Shown here: piece after piece, positions 23,090-64,000 of the stretch
Position numbering within the stretch: position 1 is the first letter of the stretch
How the letters are laid out: each line of letters starts with the position of its first letter
NCBI GenBank assembly: GCA_030549495.1
Contig: JAUIRK010001046.1
Span: forward strand, 62,001 to 126,000
From: Nectonema munidae
Taxonomy: Eukaryota; Nematomorpha; Nectonematoida; Nectonematidae
Direction of reading: 5' to 3'
DNA: 64,000 nucleotides
Program-made: the position numbers and the translations under genes
Notes under the pieces: generated by a model
What the model was told of the DNA's origin: nothing
Databases searched by the model: none
The model's input: only the letters and a program-made list of their open reading frames with translations

Positions 23090-23820
23090 TATTTGAATTG
23101 AAATTGAAATTGAAATTCAGAAAAGCGGTGGAAAAGAGTGGCACATGATGGAGAATGCGAAATAATGTAGAAAAAAGGTGGCAAAAGAAGAAGGAAACCA
23201 TAATAAAAGCGAGTGAAAAAGTCGTAGGAAGAACAAGATCTGGTAGAAAGACACACAAATAGTCATGATGGTGGAACGAGAATGTGAGAAAAGTGTTCAA
23301 AAACAGAAGTAGGCAATTAAAAGTTGGCCGAGAACAACGCTCGACGAGGAAGAGTAAAAGGCAAAAAAGCAAAAAAATATTGCAGTCGCTAGAAATAAGG
23401 GAACGCAGGAACTGCATGACGATCTGAAGAGCAAGGAGGGAGAGACTCCAATATGCATAATCGCAAAAGTGAGACAGAGATAGAAAGGGAGAGTGAATTG
23501 ATATCATGGAAGATAAGAAAAGAAAAAACTTATTTCAAGAGGAAAAAACAAGGACAGGTTTGCAGACAATTTTGAAAACTTTAATGTAGGAAATAAGACA
23601 GAGAAGAGATCGGTGAAACGCTCATAGATGAATGATTAGAAAAAATAATGTGAAAGAAGTAAAAGAGACGCAATGACAAAGGAGGAGGATTTTTCGAAAT
23701 TAGTATCGACGTTTGAAATGGATGCGAGACTTACTGAAAGCTGTAAGAGTTGAGGAAAGGATAACTAGGAAGAGTCTAATAGTGCAAATTTGGAAGAAAA
23801 AAGGATGTGTTATTACTTTA
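23090..23820 (+). other. Purine-rich tract upstream of the TEX10-like start
   Basis: For about 700 bp the plus strand is mostly A and G (gaaattgaaattgaaattca, many gagaaag, aggaag and gaagaa words), with no matching bias on the flanks. Open frames here on the minus strand (23070-23507) are Ser/Phe/Leu-rich products of the composition. I see no family motif. It could be the eroded body of an old repeat or simple-sequence expansion. Confidence 0.5.
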
Positions 23821-23889
23821 ATCCTCCTTACAAAGGTATTGATTTTTTTTTCTATTTATTTTAAAATACGAAAATTGATCTAGAATTAT

Positions 23890-26450
23890 GTTGTAATTAT
23901 CTCGGGATCAAGTTACAGGAGCATGGTCTAAAATTGGTAGAAAATTTGTAGATAAACGAATCCGGTCAGTGGTAGAAATTGACGCAAAAAAAGTTCGCTT
24001 CATTGAAGGAAAAAGTACAATAGAGGACATTTTTATTGACGGACAATTAGTAGATAATACTTATTACTAAATGATTACATGTACAAAATTAGAAAAGGAG
24101 CATACACTTTGTTATTTTTTTCTCCATCATATGAAAAATCATGCTTGGATTGTTTCAAAAATGGAGTTTTTCCTCTATTTTGACAATTATGTCATTAAGT
24201 GATGTTTTAATCGTTTCGATAAAATCAATTTATCCTCAAATGAACGGGGAAAACATTTACCATATCATACATCAAACACTGTTTTCAAACCCACTATATA
24301 TATATATTCCCAACTTTATGTTGAAAATATCAAACTAAACAATAAAGTTAGTCCTCAAAAAGAATATAGGAGTCAAGAAAACTCAATCAGTAAATTCATG
24401 CTAGTTCCTGAACTGTATGCATGTATTATAAATGAAAATTCACCTATTTTGGATGTAGTTCTCTTTGGGCCTAAAACTAATTGTTTTTCAAAGTTTTAAG
24501 AAAAACCAAAGAAACATTTTAATCTAAAAATCTTTTAAACGTATTCAAAAAAGATAGCTTGTATTGTATCAAGAGAATGGTTGATAACAAAATAAACTAT
24601 ATACCAATGAATCCACAAACTGAAGAAACTGACATTCTATTTTTGCATAGATTTTATACAGTTTTGAAGTCTGACAATAACTATAGAAGAAGGGTTAGTT
24701 CGTTCAAATCAAGTGTAAACCAGTAACTGCAAGATACTGTAATTTATGAATATTTAGGAAAATTCCCATCTGAAAAATCTTTTTGTGTAAAAACACACCA
24801 GAAAGCCTAGGATAAAATTTCTGAAAACTTGAAAACTTCACGTCCAAGTGATATTTATTTCAAAGATATTCAAACATTAGATGTACTGTGTGTACCAAAT
24901 AATTTTAAACTTCAAGTATAGAGAAGAAATAAAACAGGAGAAGATAAGTTCTATAAATAGTATAGCTAATGATATTCTAGAGGTTATAAATAATGTACAT
25001 CATCATCCTTTTATCCAGGAAATTATACACGGGAAAAATATCTTACCATCAAGTTTGTTATACGTTAGACCAAATAGACGATACTAACTTTTTCCTCAGA
25101 AAAAAAGTAAAAAATAAAATTTTATCAGTAGATAGAACCTTTAATCTGGGAATTTACTATGTAATTTTGTTTGTTTTCAAAAATATAAGGCTAATAAGAA
25201 AAGAAACTAAACACCATCCAATTTTTTGAGACCAGTTTTTCTACACCAAAAAGCAGACTTCGATACATACAAGGCGTTTTTCTCACATATAAACTCAAAA
25301 ATTTCAACTTATATTGATGAAATTGGTTTGAGGATTGATGATCAAATAGTTTTTGGTAGTGATGACGAGAAAGCATACAAAGGCTCTTGATTATTATTAC
25401 TTTATGAAATCAATGAGAATTTTGTGCGGAAAACATTTAAAGGAAAATGTTAAGAATTTTTAAAAAAACAAGTCTGATTTAGAGAATAAAAACAGAAAAA
25501 AGTATATGAATTAATTTTTGGAATTAATGGCTGTTTGTTGTAGAGATTCTTATGAAAACGAGATTACTTCTAACAAAATAATTGATGTTAGTTATGAAAC
25601 CAAATTTATGCTATTTATGGTACAGGTAACTATATACTCTTTCCTTCATATCGTAACTATCAAATTCCCTTTTCAAAATGGATGTGTTCAAACGTTTTGT
25701 AAGAAAAAAGTTTTATGATTTGTTCCTTAAAGGAAAGCATAAAGTTACTAAAAATTTATTTAGTGAAGACAAATCATTTTATTACCAATAAAAAAAAGAA
25801 GTACAGCCACAAAGCCTTCACAGCGAAAAAGAGCGAGAATCGAAAGGACTCATTAACTTCTAAAGAAAGGAGTTGTTGATGAAATATATGACTTTTTCAG
25901 ATATAAATTTTTAAGAATAAAGTTAATGCTAATATTTTTCAAACAAATTGTTTTTGCTACGTAGTGAAAAAATTTGTTTAAAATCTATTAAGTTTAAGTC
26001 TCAGTACTGAACAAATTGTTCAAAATTATAATATAATTTTATAATAATGGAAGTTCAATTTGCCAACATCCTAATGGAAAAATTCAAGGAGCTCAAAAAC
26101 AACTCGAAAAAAGAAAAATCAGATCGAACTATTCCAATTGGTTAACTATATTTAGAAAAGCAAAGAATTATATATAAGAAGTTTCTGTTATTTTTTACAA
26201 AAAGTAGGTACTTAATAATTTAACGACTACGATTTCGTAGCCTTGAAAATAACAAGCTAGATATTGTAAACGAAATTTTATACAAGCATAAAAAAAACTT
26301 TAACTTTGATGTAAAATTAAAAATTTATAAGGCCTTGGGACTTCCTCATTATTATTATAACATTGAAAATTGGGGTTATAGTAACATTACATTTTCAAAA
26401 ATTGGTTCAAGTTTAATCATGAAAATGAATATTATTATTTAAGGTTTCGC
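23890..26450 (+). mobile_element. MULE-like DNA transposon relic
   Basis: Broken plus-strand frames reproduce a transposase-like family common in invertebrates. They read RPSDIYFKDIQTLDVLCVPN (24835-24902), LSVDRTFNLGIYYVILFVFK (25124-25185), a KETKHHPIF segment, AFFSHINSKISTYIDEIGLR and DDQIVFGSDDEKAYKGS (25280-25390). These precede MRILCGKHLKENVKNF (25411-25460), the usual TDGE..L and CxxHLxxN region of Mutator-like transposases. VDRTFNLG plus FGSDDEKA marks the DDE core. Later pieces (25518-26400) are weaker. Stops and shifts occur throughout. Borders are uncertain, as no terminal repeats were found. Confidence 0.65.
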
Positions 26451-27079
26451 CAAAACTTTATAGTTCCATTTTATAAACTTAAAACCTCTCAATCTTCCCT
26501 TAACTATAGATTATGCAAATTTTAATACTCTTTTTTAGTTTATTTTGATAATGAAATAGTGTTGCTTTCTTTGAAAAAAATTCTCAAAATTATTTAGAAA
26601 ATCACCTATTCAATAATCTTAGTTATTTTGTCTTTCATAGTGTTTGTCTCATTCTAAGAATTTTATTATAATTTGTCTATTGTATACTGATTTTATTCTT
26701 TTATATTCACATATATATGTTCTCCAGTTACAGTTTTTTTACATTGGATTTCCATTCATTATCATTTGCTAACTTTTTCATTTACTTTCTACATTTATTT
26801 TTCTTCTCAATTAACTACATGTAAATGTTAATTTAGTTTTTTATTTAGAGGTGCATCATATCAATCAACAAGCTATCATTATTTTACAAAAATTAGTTTT
26901 ATTAGTGTTTCATTAAATGCTCTAGATGTATTATATCATCCTTATTATGTTGGAAAATAAAATTTCTTTCTTCTTTCTTGAAAATAATTATCTGATTAAG
27001 AAGTATGATTTTGAAAAGCAATTAAAGTCCTCATATAATAATTTTATTATCTATAATCTATATTAACAATTTAGAGGCA

Positions 27080-27559
27080 GGCCCGTAGTCAGCGAGGGCA
27101 GGAGGGGGCTAAGCCCCCCCCCCCCCCAACCTAATATATTTCATTTTTTCAACGGCAACCCCACAACATTTTCTTTTGGATGTATTCTCATTCACCATTT
27201 CATTTCGATAAACGAAATCACAGCATCAGACATAGGTTTTCAGCAGTCAACTAACACTATATTTTATGCTGAGACACATCTGTTTTGGAGCTAATATTAT
27301 ATTACAACCTCTATATAATATCGTAGAGTCTTTTTTCATATTTTAAGTTTTTGCATGCCATATTGGATATTGGTAAGCGGCTATTATGCAGCACTCTTGA
27401 CAAGTGTGCCTCTCTCTCACCATAAATCACTTGTGCTATTTTTTCTGGGAGGAGAGATAACTCATAAGTACGAAAAAAATTTTTGTGAAAATATTTAGCC
27501 CCCCCCTCCCCCCCAAAATTTTTCCAGCCCTCCCAATTAAAAAGTCCTAGCTACGGGCC
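27080..27559. mobile_element. MITE with GGCCCGTAG ends and C/G-rich subtermini
   Basis: The left end reads ggcccgtagtcagcg followed by aggagggggctaagccccc. The right end in complement reads ggcccgtagctaggacttttt followed by a G-rich run. The terminal 9 bp are perfect inverted repeats, and both subtermini hold long homopolymeric G or C runs. About 480 bp, no coding potential. This end type is widespread among non-autonomous DNA elements of invertebrates. No target duplication is obvious. Confidence 0.75.
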
Positions 27560-28284
27560 ATCGATACACAATATGCAAAAACCCTTTGAAATTTTTGTTT
27601 GGTTTCGAAAAAGTAGGTTACTTTAGATGAATAGTAACGATAAATTAAAAAAAAAATGTTTCAAATTAATTTTAATTTGTGTTGTGTTCACATAAAAAAC
27701 CTTTCCAATTAATACTTTTATTAGATATTTTTAAAATACGAATTTAAACAAATTTTAGCATAGTTTTGTACAGGAATAAGGAGTATTTGGGTAGAAAAGG
27801 AAGACAGTAAAAAGTATAGCCATAATAGAGATATAGCTACATTACAGAGATAAATATGATTGATGTGTATTAGTCCAAAAAATAATCTCGCCAATTTCTA
27901 AAATATGAGTTTTCACTAAAAATCCTCGAGTTTTTAATTTTCATCCATTAAAACTTAGATAAAAAAGAAATAAAAATTATACGAATTTTGATTTATTGAC
28001 GCAGAAAGACGCAGAGGACTTGAAAGCTGGCAAAATAAAATCTAATAATCCCTAAAAAAAATTTAATGGATATATTATTTGAATAGTGCTAACAAAATGT
28101 TTTACTTCTAATCCAAAGATTGCTTCTTCTACCTTAAAGTGAAACTGTACACTACAATACTTATTTTTCTGATACCTAAATAGTTTTTGCTCATTCTTCT
28201 GATACCTTAAAGTTGTATTCCTCAAGACCTTAAGAAGAAGTAATTTATTTTTTTAGTGGTTTATTTTTTTATTTTTTTTTAAAG

Positions 28285-28970
28285 TCTTGTTTAATTTCTT
28301 TTTTATGATGGAAAGTATCGTTAAAACTATTGATGCACTCGAAGGGCTTTAAGTATTTAATATCTAAAAAGTTTAGTAAATAAGATTTAGCAAATACTGT
28401 TTTGTTTCGTTTGGATAAATTAAATTCTAAAAATGATGTCAATAAAGCAGCACTTGAGAATTTAGAGCAAAAAATTGTTAAATTATCTAACAAAGATTGC
28501 AGTTTTAATGCAAAATTATCTAACTTTAACTTTACAACGCCATTCTCCGAAGTGATAAAATTAGGTAAGAGTTCAAAAAAATAAAGAATTTGATTACAAC
28601 ATATCTTTATTAGTAAAACCCTTTGTAGAAGATAACATGAAAGGTAAAAATGATGTAAGGATGCTAATAAAAAATGAACTAGGATTAAAAAATCCAATAT
28701 TAGTAAAGTTAAATTGAACAAAAAATGGAAACATCATGTACGAATTTGAAAATTGTAGGCAAAAGGAAAACTATCTTTAGCTTTTAAAGATGTTTTTTCT
28801 TTCCAGAAACCCACACCGAAAGTACCCAAAGTATTTCTTAGAGGCATCCAGAACTTTATGTCAATAGAGGACACAGAAAAAAGTATAAGAAACAACAATT
28901 TATATGATGAGGAACTAATCGAGGTTCATAAACTTAAAGAATATAAAGTAAACTACAACTTGATATGAAT
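28285..28970 (+). mobile_element. Retroelement fragment (Gag- or ORF1-like), broken
   Basis: Plus-strand frames show a coiled-coil-like piece (NKAALENLEQKIVKLSNK, 28440-28500) and, after a gap, a piece with KVPKVFLRGIQNFMSIEDTE and ELIEVHKLKEYKV (28810-28968). The order (coiled coil, then a VFLRGI-type RNA-binding-like domain) resembles ORF1/Gag proteins of non-LTR or LTR retroelements. It is a short, old, broken fragment with no polymerase and no end repeats seen. Family assignment is uncertain. Confidence 0.4.
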
Positions 28971-28984
28971 ACAGGTTGGAGATC

Positions 28985-29020
28985 ATATATATATATATAT
29001 ATATACATTTTATATATATA
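28985..29020. repeat. (AT)n microsatellite
   Basis: About ten AT units at 28985-29005, then a second short tatatatata run after cattt. There is no other function to infer. Confidence 0.85.
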
Positions 29021-29651
29021 TCAATGTCACTTTTTTGATATAATTGCGATATTATAAGTAATTACATATAATATCATATACTCCAACTCTTTTTTTATTC
29101 AATGTGCATCTCAATTTATAAAAAAGATATATCACTCAAATTAGTATATTTTTAAAATTAAATATATGCATGAAAACGGTTACACACGTTAGCGACTTTA
29201 ATATATATGATGATAATTTTTATTTCATGTAAAATTGCTATGAATCTTTGTTTATGTATTTATCTTTTTCAATGTCAATAAATTTTCTTTCTTCTTTCTT
29301 TCATTGACCAAAAGTTTGATTAATTGAAACAAAATTAGCACAAGAAAATTTTTTATCAAAGCAGCAAGTACAAAAAACAATCGAACAAGATCCAGAAATA
29401 AATAAAACAAATTTATAACACTTCCAACGAGTTTTATTTTTTTTTTCAAATTCAACTTAAATCTTTTATTTGAAAACAATTCCATTTTTTTTCTAAATTT
29501 ATAGAATATATGGCATAGGGATTCAAAAGAATAAAAATCTTTGAAGCAAAATGTTTAATGCGTGATAGCCGTCAGTTTATTCTTGTAAATTGAGTAACTA
29601 AGAGACAGTTTTATTTATTAGTATTTTTGCTCCTAACGACTCTGTTTATTG

Positions 29652-62969
<33,318 letters not shown>

Positions 62970-63409
62970 GTAAGATAAATTGTTTATTTAAAATTATTTC
63001 CCTATTCCTCTTTTGTATTCAATAATTTGGAGGATATCTAATTAATTGTTTATCACCCCAAGTTAGTTTTAAAATATTTCTATCTTATTTTTTTTCCAAC
63101 TCTTATTATTATAAAGAAAAAGTGTTATTCTTCAATTTATTAAATAACATGAATTAAATTGTATAAAATTCAAATGAAAAAACTGAATAATAACCTTTAT
63201 GAAAGATATTTATTATCGTTTTTTGTTGCTTCCGTTCACTTGTTTGCATAGGACATAGGTGGATGTCCATCTCCTAAAAGGGGGAAATCTGAAGTTTGGA
63301 GAGACGAACAATTTATTTAAAATAAACAATATAAAAAAAAATAATTACAACGTTGATTTAGAAAAATGCCAAATTTCGAGTATGCAAATGAGTTATATAT
63401 ATGTATGCT

Positions 63410-63530
63410 AATCAGTCCCGTCGCCAGACACGAAGTCCAAGGGGGTGGAACTGTTTGGGGCGGGGACTATACTAAAGTCTATACATTTTTCAAGGGGGTT
63501 CCAAGGGGGCAAATGTCATAGCTGCTTTTA
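63410..63530. repeat. G-rich transposon-end fragment
   Basis: cagtcccgtcgccagacacg followed by aagtccaagggggtgg and a repeated aagggggttccaaggggg resembles ends of the CCCGT-starting non-autonomous elements such as 27080-27559. No partner end is present. Confidence 0.45.
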
Positions 63531-63779
63531 TATATAGCATTTTAATTTAAGTTCGTCCTTTTTCATTTTAAGTTTGTCTTTTTTATTTTTCAATTAAAAT
63601 GTGTTTTTACTTTCTGTGTTTTTTTAAAGTATACAAAAAGTTTATTTCAGAATTAATTATTGCAAATCTTAATGGTTTACTTTATTGATTTTTTAATTTT
63701 GTTTGAAATTTAGATCAGTAAATTTAATGAACTAACGGAAAATTGCTAACATATTATAATGATAATTAGGTGCAAAAAA

Positions 63780-63939
63780 ATTTTTCCTTTAATTTTTTCA
63801 AAGGGTTTTTTTTTTTTGGGAAAAATTTAAAAAAAATTTTTTTTCAATTCTCTTTTTTTTTTTTTTTTTTATTTTTTTTTTGTGGGGGGGTGTGTTGTTT
63901 TTTTTTATTTTTTTTTTTTTGAGAGAGCGTGGGTTTGGG

Positions 63940-64000
<61 letters not shown>
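63780..64000. other. Poly-T-dominated end, probable assembly artefact
   Basis: The last 220 bp are almost all T with scattered G runs, ending in an uninterrupted T stretch of about 60. The decay from normal sequence to homopolymer looks like low-quality consensus at a contig end, not biology. Confidence 0.7.

Noticed and set aside
23070-23507. Coding frame of 145 residues on the minus strand
   Set aside because: Ser/Phe/Leu-rich output of the complementary pyrimidine tract, with overlapping open frames in other phases and no domain.
63780-64000. Giant poly-T as a retrotransposon tail or centromeric sequence
   Set aside because: The gradual loss of complexity up to the very window edge is better explained by low-quality consensus.

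Overview
The window is AT-rich animal DNA with long introns, many degraded transposons and two recognisable host genes. The class V germinal-centre kinase (SLK/STK10 type) indicates a metazoan. The repeat load (hAT, pogo/Tigger, piggyBac, MULE-like, Tc1/mariner end, non-LTR retrotransposon tails, tRNA-derived SINEs, TTAA-flanked MITEs) suits an invertebrate with an expanded genome, such as a copepod, cnidarian or flatworm. I cannot name the species from sequence alone.

Host genes. (1) A TEX10/IPI1-like gene, the Rix1/PELP1-TEX10-WDR18 ribosome-biogenesis factor, lies on the minus strand. Its start codon is at 22956; exons 1 and 2 join in phase 0, and exon 3 is at about 15735-16020. Two weaker candidate exons lie at 13151-13293 and 10829-11166. 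(2) An SLK/STK10-like Ste20 kinase lies on the plus strand. I trace twelve exons from the start codon at 29652 to 62969, with an open frame of 644 codons that runs off the window before the expected coiled-coil tail. Exons 1-7 hold the kinase domain with all catalytic motifs; exons 8-12 encode an acidic, Ser-rich linker. Introns range from 50 bp to about 18 kb. The two genes are divergent, with start codons 6.7 kb apart.

Layout. 1-3127: AT-rich, no gene. 3128-10310: a transposon graveyard (two hAT relics, a non-LTR tail split by a hAT copy with an 8-bp target duplication, a piggyBac relic). 10829-22956: the TEX10-like gene; its intron 2 holds a Tigger element that itself contains a truncated non-LTR insertion with a 15-bp target duplication, and a near-identical 245-bp repeat sits inverted at both ends of that intron. 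23090-29650: intergenic, with a purine-rich tract, a MULE-like relic, a MITE and a small retroelement fragment. 29652-62969: the kinase gene, with two more Tigger relics, a series of TTAA-bounded MITEs, a fold-back element just before exon 7, and a third member of the palindrome-bearing hAT group. 63780-64000: near-pure poly-T at the window end, which looks like assembly noise.

Most notable: inverted repeats bracketing TEX10 intron 2; a 57-bp in-frame intron in the kinase linker whose retention would add a hydrophobic 19-residue segment; a likely GC-AG intron in the kinase domain; three hAT relics whose subterminal repeats are different versions of the same 10-bp palindrome; and a family of about 120-bp TTAA-bounded MITEs.
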